NCBI RefSeq assembly: GCF_020217425.1
Contig: NZ_CP084091.1
Location: 124,001 to 188,000, forward strand
Source: Halomicrobium urmianum
Lineage (GTDB): Archaea > Halobacteriota > Halobacteria > Halobacteriales > Haloarculaceae
DNA: 64,000 nt
Direction: 5' to 3'
A model generated the notes under the pieces. That model did no database searches, was not told where the DNA came from, and was given only the letters and a program-made list of their open reading frames with translations. The translations under genes were made by a program, and so were the position numbers. Below are positions 17,297 to 25,600 of this stretch, in pieces; within the stretch, counting starts at the first letter, position 1; every line of letters starts with the position of its first letter.

Positions 17297-18187
17297 CTAC
17301 TCGGGAACGGGCCCGTAGCGAGGTGTTCCGCATACCTGGCACTCCCAGATCGGCTGCGCCGTCCACTCCTCGTCAGGAATCGATTCCTGGCCCTTGAACT
17401 GATGGTTGGTCGCTCGTCCGCAGTCTTGACAGTCGAGACAGGTCTTCGTCGGTATCAATGATAGTCGGCTCTCCGAACGCTCGTCTGCTATCGCAGTGAG
17501 GGCGATCGCTGGGACCAACCATATCTCGTCGTCGGCGTCGTCAATGATCTCTTTGAGGCGTACTTGGTCACGGATGCCATTCCCACGGTGATCGTAGAGC
17601 CGTGTCGGCGCCTGCTGTTGGTTCCCGACCGCGTCCTGTCCGTGCCACCCTGTTCGGTCACGGGCGGCTGTGAGCAGTTGCTCACTCTCTGTTGAGTCAA
17701 GCTGTACCGCGGCGGGGAGCGACGGCCATCGATCAGACAGTTGAGTCGCAGGCGTCTCGTCGAGATCGTAGATGAGCGTGTAGTCGTCGACAGCCGGTTC
17801 CGCGTCGTTGGAAGCGAGAAAGTTCGCGGCAACCTCGCCCTTCGCTACGGCGCCGTAGAGGTTGGTCGACTCGACGACCATGTGGACGATCCCGAGGAAC
17901 GTTTCGTCCGTCGTCTCATCCGCACTGGCGGCTTCGGTATCGAGGTGGTTTGAGAGACAGAACCGACATTTCGTCTGTCCAGCCGGAATCGACGCGCCAC
18001 AGGACTGGCACTCCCTGTCGGCGTCCGTCGACTCGTCGGGGTAGTCCCACGTACTCGTCGCCATGCGTTGTCGCTGGGGGTCACCGTTACACCCCCTGTT
18101 GACCTGCTCGTCCGGAATGTGAGACGCCTCGCCGGTGGGCCGCAGTTCCTCGAAGTCGGAATATCGGTTGTGCATCGGTTGACTCAT
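17297..18187 (-). CDS. double zinc-ribbon protein of haloarchaeal accessory DNA
   Basis: A 296-residue protein. After an N-terminal block (FEELRPTGEASHIPDEQVN) it has a first ribbon (CQSCGASIPAGQTKCRFC, about 60-77), a central acidic region with IWLVPAIALTAI, and a C-terminal ribbon (CQDCGRATNH ... CQVCGTPRYG). I recall relatives on haloarchaeal plasmids under the old name 'biosurfactant protein 1', which tells nothing about function. The start at 18187 is kept because the N-terminal block looks conserved; ATG at 18064 is an alternative. It is divergent from the winged-helix gene at 18312. Confidence 0.6.
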   Translation of the reverse strand: MSQPMHNRYSDFEELRPTGEASHIPDEQVNRGCNGDPQRQRMATSTWDYPDESTDADRECQSCGASIPAGQTKCRFCLSNHLDTEAASADETTDETFLGIVHMVVESTNLYGAVAKGEVAANFLASNDAEPAVDDYTLIYDLDETPATQLSDRWPSLPAAVQLDSTESEQLLTAARDRTGWHGQDAVGNQQQAPTRLYDHRGNGIRDQVRLKEIIDDADDEIWLVPAIALTAIADERSESRLSLIPTKTCLDCQDCGRATNHQFKGQESIPDEEWTAQPIWECQVCGTPRYGPVPE

Positions 18188-18311
18188 AGCTTCTGTCGGT
18201 ATCGCATTTCAACGTCCGGACGCCCTCGCCTGCAATGTACTCTTGATTATACAAGATAGTACAAATATATGTGGGAGTGAAGCGCGAACAGTGTTCCAAG
18301 AGGTACCAAGC

Positions 18312-18863
18312 ATGCCAGAATCCTCGCGAGATGGCGGTCGGTCGTGGAGTGAGTCGATGAGCGCCCGCGACCGCATTCGGGCGGTTGCCGAGACACTCCG
18401 CGAACCCCGATCGATCAACTGGATCAGCGAGCAGGGCGACGCCGCCTGGAGCACGACCAACGAAGAACTCCAGGCGCTCGTCGAGCAGGGCCAGCTGCGT
18501 CGCGTCGAGGCCGGCGAGACGACGCGCTACCAGCCGGACTACACGCGACTGCTCTTCGAGGAAATCCGGATGCTCATCGAGGAGAACACCCGCGAGGAAC
18601 TGCGCAACGAACTGGCCGCGATCACCGAGGAGATCGAGGAGTGGCAGGCGACCTACGACGTCGAGACATGGGAGGAGCTCGAACAGTCGCTCGCCGACGG
18701 CGACCTCACAAGTGACGAACTCCACGAGCGCCGTGACGTGATCACGCGGTGGGAGGAGAATCTGGAGGACCGTCACCTGGTCAAGCACGCGTTGGCGCTC
18801 TACTCGGATGTCGAAGCCGCTCGCGAACAGCGGATCGACGTGGCTGGCCGCGGCACAAACTAA
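18312..18863 (+). CDS. winged-helix DNA-binding protein (DUF7342-like)
   Basis: A 183-residue protein. The N-terminal winged helix (RDRIRAVAETLREPRSINWI, then STTNEELQALVEQGQLRRVE) is followed by a long helical region (about 85-150) with EEIEEWQATYDVETWEELEQ. The same layout and the same 'E-I-x(5)-YDV-x-(5)-L-x-Q' element recur in the protein at 20235-20747, so the two are paralogues. It probably regulates transcription. It has no toxin-like partner beside it, unlike its paralogue. Confidence 0.65.
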   Translation: MPESSRDGGRSWSESMSARDRIRAVAETLREPRSINWISEQGDAAWSTTNEELQALVEQGQLRRVEAGETTRYQPDYTRLLFEEIRMLIEENTREELRNELAAITEEIEEWQATYDVETWEELEQSLADGDLTSDELHERRDVITRWEENLEDRHLVKHALALYSDVEAAREQRIDVAGRGTN

Positions 18864-18920
18864 TTTTCGTGATCTTCGAACTTGTGGGCGTCATCGAAGG
18901 CGACACAGCTACTCGCAGGA

Positions 18921-19730
18921 CTACTCATCCCCCCTTTCCCGGAGATCGGCTGCTGCCTTCTCGAAGTGGTCCGCGAGGAACGGCGTTCCCGACGTCACCC
19001 GCTCCTCAAGGAATCCGACGGCGTCAGTGACCGCATCAGCGTCCCGTTCTGCAGTCGCGACACAGTCGACATACCCGTCGAGTGCCCGACTGAACGCACG
19101 CGAGAAGTGGCCGTAGGCGCCGTCGACGCGCTCCATGTTGTCGTCGAGCGACTCGACGAGGGCCCGATAGACGGTCGCCGCTGACGCGTACCGCCCTTGC
19201 TTGCGGTACTCGTTCGCGAGATCGAACCACTGCGTGAAGTCGATGGGCTCGAAGACGACGTGGTACTCAGGATTTGTTTCTTCGAATCGCCGGTCGATCG
19301 CGGTGCGAAGCTCGTCGACCGACTGTGTCGTCGGCTCACCGACGCGGGCGAGAAACCGCTCGCGGAGATCCGCATCGGCCGCGAGTTCGTCACGCAGGAA
19401 CGTGCGGAGTTCGTCGGCGTCGGCGTCGTCGAGCGTAGCGTCGAGTTGATCGCCGTCGTCTGGCGGTGGGTCGTCAACACACCGAAGCAACACGGCGACG
19501 ACGTGCTTGCACGCTCCCGGCCCGTCGTACGGACAGTTGCACCACGGATCAAACTCGTCGGTAGCGAGGTCCACACGAACGTCGTGCTGACGGCTGCCGC
19601 TCACGACAGCGGTGACGGTGCTGTCGACGCGGTGAATCTCGTGGATACGGCCCTCAGAAAGATATCGTTCGCCGCGTTCGAAGACCGTGTCCGTACAGAC
19701 ATCTCGAACTGTGTCCTCAGTTACGTCCAT
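18921..19730 (-). CDS. SWIM zinc-finger protein
   Basis: A 269-residue protein. The N-terminal SWIM finger (FDPWCNCPYDGPGACKHVVA: C-x-C, then C-x-H, about residues 60-79) is followed by helical repeats with a TPR-like pair (WFDLANEYRKQGRYASAATV, about 170-190). The layout matches SWIM proteins near SNF2-like helicases and in haloarchaeal plasmids. The ATG at 19730 was preferred over 19805. It converges on the winged-helix gene at 18312-18863. Confidence 0.7.
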   Translation of the reverse strand: MDVTEDTVRDVCTDTVFERGERYLSEGRIHEIHRVDSTVTAVVSGSRQHDVRVDLATDEFDPWCNCPYDGPGACKHVVAVLLRCVDDPPPDDGDQLDATLDDADADELRTFLRDELAADADLRERFLARVGEPTTQSVDELRTAIDRRFEETNPEYHVVFEPIDFTQWFDLANEYRKQGRYASAATVYRALVESLDDNMERVDGAYGHFSRAFSRALDGYVDCVATAERDADAVTDAVGFLEERVTSGTPFLADHFEKAAADLRERGDE

Positions 19731-19785
19731 GTGCGTGGGTGGTGCTCCGGCGCAAGCGGGAAAAATTGAAACGTCGATCTCATCC

Positions 19786-20238
19786 CTACGGTGGGTTTGA
19801 CGCACTGTTCAGCCGTTCTAACTCATCGTTCTCGTATGCTGCTCGCCACATCGTATGGACGGCACGCGTCACGAGCGAGACCTCGGTCACATCGATACAG
19901 GACGGCTCGGCATCCGTCGTCGTGGCCGCGGGCGGAGAGTGGAAATGAATCTCGGGAGAATGTGTATTGGGGTGGCGATCGAAGCGCCAGTTGACGTCGT
20001 CGCTATCGACGTAGTGAAACGAATACATCCCCAGTTCGCTCCACTGGATATCGAGCCGAGCGCTCTCGGCGTCGCCGAGTCCATCGCTAAGACTGATCTG
20101 CAGTTCCGTGGGGGCGACGGCATCGTCATACGCCGTTTCGTCGACGAGCGGTTCGAGTTCGAGCCACAGATCACGAATCCGCTGGAGCGCCGGGAGATAG
20201 ATCGGCCCGAACTCGCCGGCACGGTCGTCGCCGTTCAT
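19786..20238 (-). CDS. TumE-like toxin candidate
   Basis: A 150-residue protein. Its core MYSFHYVDSDDVNWRFDRHP followed by EIHFHSPP matches the His-rich 'FxYxDxxxxxxFRYDNxxHH' pattern of the DUF6516/TumE family as I remember it. TumE proteins are minimal nucleotidyltransferase-related toxins paired with an HTH antitoxin. Here the upstream gene on the same strand encodes an HTH protein and the two overlap by 4 bp, which is the TA layout. The family call is from motif shape only. Confidence 0.55.
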   Translation of the reverse strand: MNGDDRAGEFGPIYLPALQRIRDLWLELEPLVDETAYDDAVAPTELQISLSDGLGDAESARLDIQWSELGMYSFHYVDSDDVNWRFDRHPNTHSPEIHFHSPPAATTTDAEPSCIDVTEVSLVTRAVHTMWRAAYENDELERLNSASNPP

Positions 20239-20747
20239 ACTGCGAGCTGGTGGCTAGCCTCGTCGTAGGCAAGTGCGGCTTGCGCGACGGCGAGATTCTG
20301 CCGCGTCGTGCGCCACGCGCTAAGATCGTCCCAGCCGTCCGTCTCGTCAGCGTCGAGTTGCTGGGCGAGTTCCTCCGGTGACACCACGTCGTAGCGGTCC
20401 TCGTAGCGCCGGATCTCGGCCTTCATGTCCTGGATGCTGTCGAGTAACTCCGGCTGATCGACTTCCTCACGCAGTTCACGGATCCGTGACATCAACACCC
20501 GGTCGCTGTTGCGCTTGTACAGCGTCGTTTGGCCGTCTTGCTCCGTCTCGGCGAACCTGGTGTTCACGAGCGTCTTGCAGTGGCGACGTGCCGTTGGCTC
20601 GCTCACGAGGGCGCGGTCGGCGATCTCTGCTGCCGACTGCCCGTCGTGGGTCTGTTCGACGATTTCGTACACTCGCTCGAACGGTGTGGTCTCTTCTTTC
20701 CAGTCCGCCTTGACCTGTTCGTTGACGTCATCCCACGTCTCGGTCAT
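20235..20747 (-). CDS. HTH protein paired with TumE-like gene (candidate antitoxin)
   Basis: A 170-residue winged-helix protein: FERVYEIVEQTHDGQSAAEI and ADRALVSEPTARRHCKTLVN form the HTH, followed by a coiled region with MKAEIRRYEDRYDVVSPEEL. It is a paralogue of the protein at 18312. ATG at 20747 was chosen because it leads into MTETWDDVNEQ. A 4-bp overlap with the downstream TumE-like gene implies translational coupling and supports an antitoxin/autorepressor role. Confidence 0.6.
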   Translation of the reverse strand: MTETWDDVNEQVKADWKEETTPFERVYEIVEQTHDGQSAAEIADRALVSEPTARRHCKTLVNTRFAETEQDGQTTLYKRNSDRVLMSRIRELREEVDQPELLDSIQDMKAEIRRYEDRYDVVSPEELAQQLDADETDGWDDLSAWRTTRQNLAVAQAALAYDEASHQLAV

Positions 20748-20824
20748 ACTGGTTGTTACGGGGTAGAGGAACAAATAGTTTTCTGAGAAAAATATCTAAC
20801 CTCAGTGCTTGTAGGCGAGCGTTG

Positions 20825-21751
20825 TCAGGCTACCTGCTTCTCTAACGTCTCGCGATGCGCTCGGACAGTCGTTGGCGAGACGTTTCCAGACTCGGCAACG
20901 TCACTTTGTGTCACCCCCTCCTCCTGTTCCTGCCCCGCTTTGTAGAGGCAGGCGGCCGCAAATCCGGCAGGATTGACACCAGTCGTCACATCGAGGTCCT
21001 CAGCCCGCTCCGCGAGCCGTCGGGCCCGCTGCCGGATCTCGTCGGGACACTCAAGGTCCGAGGCGAGTCGCGGAACGTACATACTGGGGGTGACGGGCTG
21101 GGCAGGGAGCCCCAGCTCCTCGTTCAGCGTTCTGTACGCGTTCGTGACGCGCGATTCCGCGACGTGGGCCATCTCGCTGACCTCGCCCAGCAACCGGGAG
21201 AGTCCGTTGCACCGGCAGGCCCCGTACACGCTGGCCGCGGCGATGGCCTCGATGGATCTGCCACGAAGCAAATCCTCGTTCTGGGCACTCCGGAAGAGCT
21301 GACACGCCTGGTCGCGCACTGAATCAGAGATATCGAGGGCGCTCACAAGCCGGCGGACTTCGCTCAACCCGTATGCGAGATTCCGTTCGGCTTTGGATCG
21401 CCACCGGCCACGGCTCTGCTCACGGCGCATCCGAGCGAGCCGCCGTCGCTTCTTCCCAGAGAGTGTGTTCCCCTTCGCGTCGGTACCACGACCGATTTTC
21501 GTCGGTAAGCCTCGATCGTGCCGGGTGGCGGTGAGTGGGGCGCCCGTTCGTTCGCACTCCTCGTCGTCGTGTGCCCGCCACTCCGGCCCGTGATCGATAC
21601 GCTGTTCATCGATGACCAAGCCACAGTCCTCACAGACCGTTTCGACCGCGTTCGTCGTGACCCGTCCGTCGCACTCGGGACACTGGTTACCGCTTGATTC
21701 CGTCTGGACGTCTTCGTCGAAGCCAGTTTCGTAAATGTCTCTGGTTGCCAT
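20825..21751 (-). CDS. tfb: transcription initiation factor TFB
   Basis: A 308-residue archaeal TFIIB homologue. The N-terminal zinc ribbon (CPECDGRVTTNAVETVCEDC) is followed by a B-finger/linker with GRGTDAKGNTLSGKKRRRLA and two cyclin repeats (LRGRSIEAIAAASVYGACR; TGVNPAGFAAACLYKAG). The C-terminal HTH VTQSDVAESGNVSPTTVRAH contacts the BRE. TFB recruits RNA polymerase to TBP-bound promoters; haloarchaea have several paralogues, and this accessory copy may direct a subset of genes. The ATG at 21751 fits the family N-terminus. Confidence 0.9.
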   Translation of the reverse strand: MATRDIYETGFDEDVQTESSGNQCPECDGRVTTNAVETVCEDCGLVIDEQRIDHGPEWRAHDDEECERTGAPLTATRHDRGLPTKIGRGTDAKGNTLSGKKRRRLARMRREQSRGRWRSKAERNLAYGLSEVRRLVSALDISDSVRDQACQLFRSAQNEDLLRGRSIEAIAAASVYGACRCNGLSRLLGEVSEMAHVAESRVTNAYRTLNEELGLPAQPVTPSMYVPRLASDLECPDEIRQRARRLAERAEDLDVTTGVNPAGFAAACLYKAGQEQEEGVTQSDVAESGNVSPTTVRAHRETLEKQVA

Positions 21752-22006
21752 CGTTCTCACCGTGATCAGGGAACTCGCCAGTACAGCGAGCCCCTCACCC
21801 ATTGAGGGGACAATAAAAACTACCGGAATACGGTTATACTGACAAGGGGTTATGAAATTAGGCCAGCTGAGTCAGGACTGATTCTTCCTGTATGACTACT
21901 GAAGCAAGATCCTGTTTAACAAATGGTGAAGATGACGTTCCCAATTCCAAGAGTTCTCCGTGAATCCTGTAGAAATCCATATACATTTACTTAGATAAAA
22001 GCCGAT

Positions 22007-22380
22007 ATGGAGCCAGTAAGTACATCAGCCGGCCTTTCTGGGTTGTTAGGTTTACTTAGCGGAATTTCTGACCAACTAGAATATTGGCGAAATTACATGG
22101 GTAGACACGTTCAGATAGAAAGTGTCCATCACAGACATTACCCGTCCTTGGGAAAACAAAAGAGACACGCTACATCATTGAAGGACAGATAGATGAGGTA
22201 ATGTCATTTCCACCAGGTTTTATGTTAATAAACGTGTCTGAGCGTATCCTCGAACGAGATGTTTCTGTCCAATTCCAACCAAGTTCCCCTAAGAATCGAT
22301 TGCTCCAGGAATCGAATCAACGATTTGTGTCGTTCCAATCCATCAAGCAGTTAGAGTTCGCTGATCCCTATCAAGGGTGA
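22007..22380 (+). pseudogene. frameshifted small gene beside the tRNA attachment site
   Basis: The frame from ATG 22007 gives MEPVSTSAGLSGLLGLLSGI and continues to VHHRHYPSLG; from about 22150 the plausible sequence continues in another frame (TKETRYIIEGQIDEVMSFPP, then ERDVSVQFQPSSPKN) to the TGA at 22378-22380. The switch lies at the A-rich run near 22150-22160. No family is recognised. It could be a pseudogene, a sequencing error or, less likely, programmed frameshifting. Confidence 0.55.
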
Positions 22381-22483
22381 GATGAGGTCTGAGAGAATTT
22401 ACCGGAAATGGTTGAATTTTAACATAGCCTGATCTAGTCCCGCGATTATCTCCCTCTACAACAAACTGAATACTCTATCCGGA

Positions 22484-22539
22484 CAGCGCTTAGGACGCTG
22501 TCTCGTAGGAGTCCGCCGGTTCAAATCCGGTCCCGCGCA
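22484..22539 (+). repeat. 3' half of tRNA-Leu(UAG): left attachment site of island
   Basis: Positions 22484-22500 form an anticodon arm CAGCG-CTTAGGA-CGCTG with anticodon TAG; then come a variable arm, a T-arm (CCGGTTCAAATCCGG) and an acceptor end TCCCGCGCA without encoded CC. The D-arm and 5' acceptor strand are absent, so this is not a working tRNA. The integrase gene starts 44 bp downstream, the usual arrangement for tRNA-targeted integration. Confidence 0.75.
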
Positions 22540-22583
22540 CTCAACATCGCTCCCGTCTCGCGGTTTTGCTTGCGCAACCAAGC

Positions 22584-23603
22584 ATGACCGCCGAGCAAAA
22601 CGAACGCTGTGCCATTGAGATCGAGCCGAGTCGCACCATCAAACTCGCCCCGAAAGCGAACACCGAGTACCTCAACGAACAGCAACTCGCCGACTACCGA
22701 GAGTACCGATACGAGTTCATCAACTGGATTCGGCGCGAGGGGAAGAACCCCGAAGCGTACGAAGGATACAGCGACTACACTGCGTACGAGACCGCGTACA
22801 GGACTGCGCGTTACGACGCGTGGGTATGGGACCGAGAGGACCGATACACCACCCCACCGGCACCCGCGCACGCTACCGCGTACGTCGAGAACAACGTCGC
22901 GTACCGAGACGTCGCCAATTCGACGAAAGGGAAGGTCGAGGAAGCGCTGGCACGGTACCACGACTGGATTCACCGGACGCACCACGTTGACGAGTGGGAT
23001 CACGAGCAGATCTTCAACTCGTCAGGCGGAGACGCGCCGCGAGACTTTCTAACCCGGCGTGAACGCCGGCGGGTGCGCGAAGCCGCTCTCGAAACCGGTG
23101 ACTGGCGGGAAGCGTCGATCATCCTAGCGTGCCTGGATGCCGCACTCCGTCCTGTAGAGGTTCGACGCGCGAGACCTGAGTGGGTCGATGTCGATAACGA
23201 ACTACTACGCATCCCGCGCGAAGAGAGCTCGAAGAACGAGCAGGACTGGCGGACGAGCATCACGACACGATCCGCGAACGCACTCGGTGAGTGGTTAGAT
23301 GTCCGCGCAGACGACGACAGGTACGACGACACGGACGCGTTATGGCTCACTCGGGTAGGAACGAGATACTCCAGTCGGTCGCTCTCACGGCTCGTTAAAC
23401 GCATGTGCAGCGCTGCAGGCATCGACTCGGCCGGGCGGTCGCTCACCCTGTACTCCCTACGGCACAGTACAGGCACCTATTTGACCGCGGAGCGGGACTT
23501 AGCGGCGACGAAAGCCCAGCTCCGGCACAAGAGCAGTAAGACGACCCTCAAATATGACCAGGTGCCCCCGGACCAGAGGAGGGACGCACTCTACCGTATG
23601 TAG
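22584..23603 (+). CDS. tyrosine recombinase (integrase)
   Basis: A 339-residue phage-type integrase. An N-terminal core-binding domain is followed by the catalytic domain: CLDAALRPVEVRRARPEWV holds the first Arg; LTLYSLRHSTGTYL holds the second Arg with Tyr in place of the usual first His; and AQLRHKSSKTTLKYDQ holds the late His and the nucleophilic Tyr. It probably integrates the 35-kb island at tRNA-Leu. The ATG at 22584 starts MTAEQNERC. It is adjacent to the partial tRNA. Confidence 0.85.
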   Translation: MTAEQNERCAIEIEPSRTIKLAPKANTEYLNEQQLADYREYRYEFINWIRREGKNPEAYEGYSDYTAYETAYRTARYDAWVWDREDRYTTPPAPAHATAYVENNVAYRDVANSTKGKVEEALARYHDWIHRTHHVDEWDHEQIFNSSGGDAPRDFLTRRERRRVREAALETGDWREASIILACLDAALRPVEVRRARPEWVDVDNELLRIPREESSKNEQDWRTSITTRSANALGEWLDVRADDDRYDDTDALWLTRVGTRYSSRSLSRLVKRMCSAAGIDSAGRSLTLYSLRHSTGTYLTAERDLAATKAQLRHKSSKTTLKYDQVPPDQRRDALYRM

Positions 23604-24046
23604 TTGTGGCCCGGTGCGTGACCGGTGAGCCGATTCGCGGTGAGTGAGTTGAAGCCCGGGTGGCGAGTGAACCCAGCCACCGCGTTACCTCTATTTTCTG
23701 ATACGGAGGGTAAATCCCTCAGGCCCACCCTACCCCCATCTTAGTGTCAAGAACCCCCCTCAGAAACAAGTAAAACACCCCCGATTAAGCGACGAGAGAG
23801 TTTCTTAGACCCTCTAACCAGCCTTAGAATGACAAGGCCGATTTTGCACATCAAAGAAGTGATATGCGGGTATCTGCCCGGGTAACTGTACCGCTGCGAA
23901 AGGCACTTACCCGGGTAGTTACCCCTCGCAAATCAGTTTCTGAGTGAGTAAATTGGCAGAAACCCCGGAAGCTACCAAGGAAGATACCCAGGCAGAAACC
24001 TGTTACCCGGTTTTTGAGGCATGACACGCTATCTCCCCCTGTAATC
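23604..24046. other. intergenic region with repeated GGGTAAC-type motifs
   Basis: No gene is seen. Between 23870 and 24015 there are several copies in both orientations of a GGGTAAC/TACCCGGG motif: CCCGGGTAACTG, TTACCCGGGTAGTTACCC, GATACCCAGG and GTTACCCGG. They lie immediately before the recombinase-like regulator at 24047 and look like operators. Confidence 0.55.
23873..24012. promoter_or_regulatory. cluster of GGGTAAC-type inverted repeats (candidate operators)
   Basis: At least four related sites (near 23878, 23908, 23988 and 24003) surround the likely promoter of the downstream gene. The site near 23908 is a near-palindrome, TTACCCGGGTAGTTACCC. The arrangement suggests autoregulation by the HTH protein encoded next. 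Confidence 0.45.
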
Positions 24047-24754
24047 ATGCCCCTTCCCAAGACCCTGATTTACATCAGGACCGACGTCAACGACAGCACC
24101 GAACAGCTCGCCGACACCATCGAGTACGTCCGAGACCGGTTAGTCGAAATCCCCACCGAAGCCACTCAACCACCGTTCGACCGCAACACGTACGAGACGC
24201 TCCGCGACACAGCGAACGTCACGTGGACCGGCGACGACGAAGAAACGTACCCGGAGAAGCTCGAAGCAGAGCTTCGGAAGGCGCGCGACGAGCAGTACGA
24301 CCACATCATTGTCCCGCACCTGTACACGCTGAGTGAATCGCTTCGAGACGTTCACAAGACCATCGACAGCCTGCACGCCGCTGGCGTGAGCGTTCACGTC
24401 GCCAGCCGGCGCGTCGCACTGAAACCCACGAACAGCCGCCTGCGCTCACTTCTCGCAGACTGTGCCGAGTTCGAACGGAAGGATAACGCTCGCAATTTGG
24501 ACCCGATCACGGCCGGTGAACGACACAAGGGAGGTCGCCCGCCAGCGGGATACGTCGTTGAGAACGGGTACCGTCGCCCCGGCCCAGAGTACGACAAGGT
24601 GGAAGCCACGCTGCACGAAGTCGTGAACGGGAAGATGTCGATTCACCGTGCCGCCGCGCGCCTGAACGTGAGTCGAACGACGATCAGGAACGCGGTCGAG
24701 AAGCGACCCGAGTTGTACGACCTCCCCGAAGACGCCGCGCTCCCGTCGCAGTAA
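24047..24754 (+). CDS. degenerate serine-recombinase-like protein with HTH
   Basis: A 235-residue protein. The N-terminal 150 residues follow the resolvase fold order (LIYIRTDVNDSTEQL; EQYDHIIVPHLYTLSESLRD; LLADCAEFERKDNARN), and the C-terminus has the resolvase linker and HTH (GGRPPAGYVVENGY; KMSIHRAAARLNVSRTTIRN). The catalytic motif YxRVSTxxQ reads YIRTDVNDST, so the nucleophilic Ser at its usual place is missing. It is likely a DNA-binding protein that has lost strand-exchange activity. ATG at 24047 was preferred over the TTG at 24014. Confidence 0.65.
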   Translation: MPLPKTLIYIRTDVNDSTEQLADTIEYVRDRLVEIPTEATQPPFDRNTYETLRDTANVTWTGDDEETYPEKLEAELRKARDEQYDHIIVPHLYTLSESLRDVHKTIDSLHAAGVSVHVASRRVALKPTNSRLRSLLADCAEFERKDNARNLDPITAGERHKGGRPPAGYVVENGYRRPGPEYDKVEATLHEVVNGKMSIHRAAARLNVSRTTIRNAVEKRPELYDLPEDAALPSQ

Positions 24755-25600
24755 CGCCGCCACTGTTTTTCTGAGTCGAGTCACTGCAACCCGCCGTGTT
24801 ACCGTGACGGTGAGGCGCGCGCAGGTGGTTCGACAGGAACTCCGTCGAAGGCTCGACGTATCAGCGTACAGTGATAGAGGGTGGTAGAGGGTCCGGAATG
24901 GGCAACCCTCTACCAGCAAAACCCCGGTGCTGCGGAATGATCGAGTGACGATGGTAGAGGCGGGAGAGGCTATTTCCGAATTTCAATATAGCTGACACAC
25001 AGTGTGTCGAGTACTGTAGGGTACTGAGTGTTTGTATTTGTCTTGAATTCTGCACTTTGAAAACACCCTCTACCACCTCTACCACCCTTAGACAATCACC
25101 GCGCAATGTAGCGATTTTCTTGGTAGAGGGTGGGGGTGAGGCAAGCCTCTACCACCCTCTACCACAGTCACTCGACACGTTCGACCACGTCGCCCGACCG
25201 CCGGTGCGATGAAAAGTTCGTACACCGCGCGTCGCCGGCAACACCCGCGGTCGAACCGGCCGCTCGCCGCCCCACGTTTAAAGCCTCGATTGGATTGGAA
25301 CTTCTAATCTGACTGTTTTTCGATCCGATCTCCTAACTTGATTTGGGCATATTCTCGGTGTAGGAGTGTTTCACGCCGCGTTTAGCTTAGTGTGTAATTT
25401 TAAATCTCGGAAGTTCGGTTTTCGTTGCTGGTGAGGTTTCATACGTATCACGGGCAGAGTATTGGGTAAGCGCGGACGGGAAACATCGACGCACTCGGGG
25501 CCTGCGGCTGGGCGTGAGTGTCGGAACAAAGTGCGGGGCGCACCACCGCCCCGCGGTGTCCGGTTCGCGTGATTCGCTCGCAGGAGCGTGTGAACCAGAC
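24755..25600. other. non-coding region with iteron array and AT-rich core
   Basis: No supported gene lies in these 846 bp. The array of GGTAGAGGGT repeats and the AT-rich patch are listed separately. A TTTTAAAT sequence at about 25396 could be a promoter element for the downstream operon. Confidence 0.6.
24872..25165. repeat. iteron-like array TGGTAGAGGGT, candidate replication origin
   Basis: About nine or ten copies of GGTAGAGG(GT) occur in both orientations: a direct pair at 24875-24892, an inverted copy at 24905, one at 24952, an inverted pair at 25064-25080, a direct copy at 25121, and an inverted pair at 25146-25165. The array encloses an AT-rich stretch (about 24970-25062), which could be the unwinding element. 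The replication operon starts 435 bp downstream. Haloarchaeal plasmid and chromosomal origins share this repeat-plus-AT-rich layout. Confidence 0.6.

Noticed and set aside
22484-22539. Functional tRNA-Leu gene
   Set aside because: Only the 3' half from the anticodon arm is present; no matching 5' half lies upstream.
24872-25165. CRISPR-like array
   Set aside because: The repeats are only about 10 bp, occur in both orientations and have irregular spacing; iterons or operators fit better.
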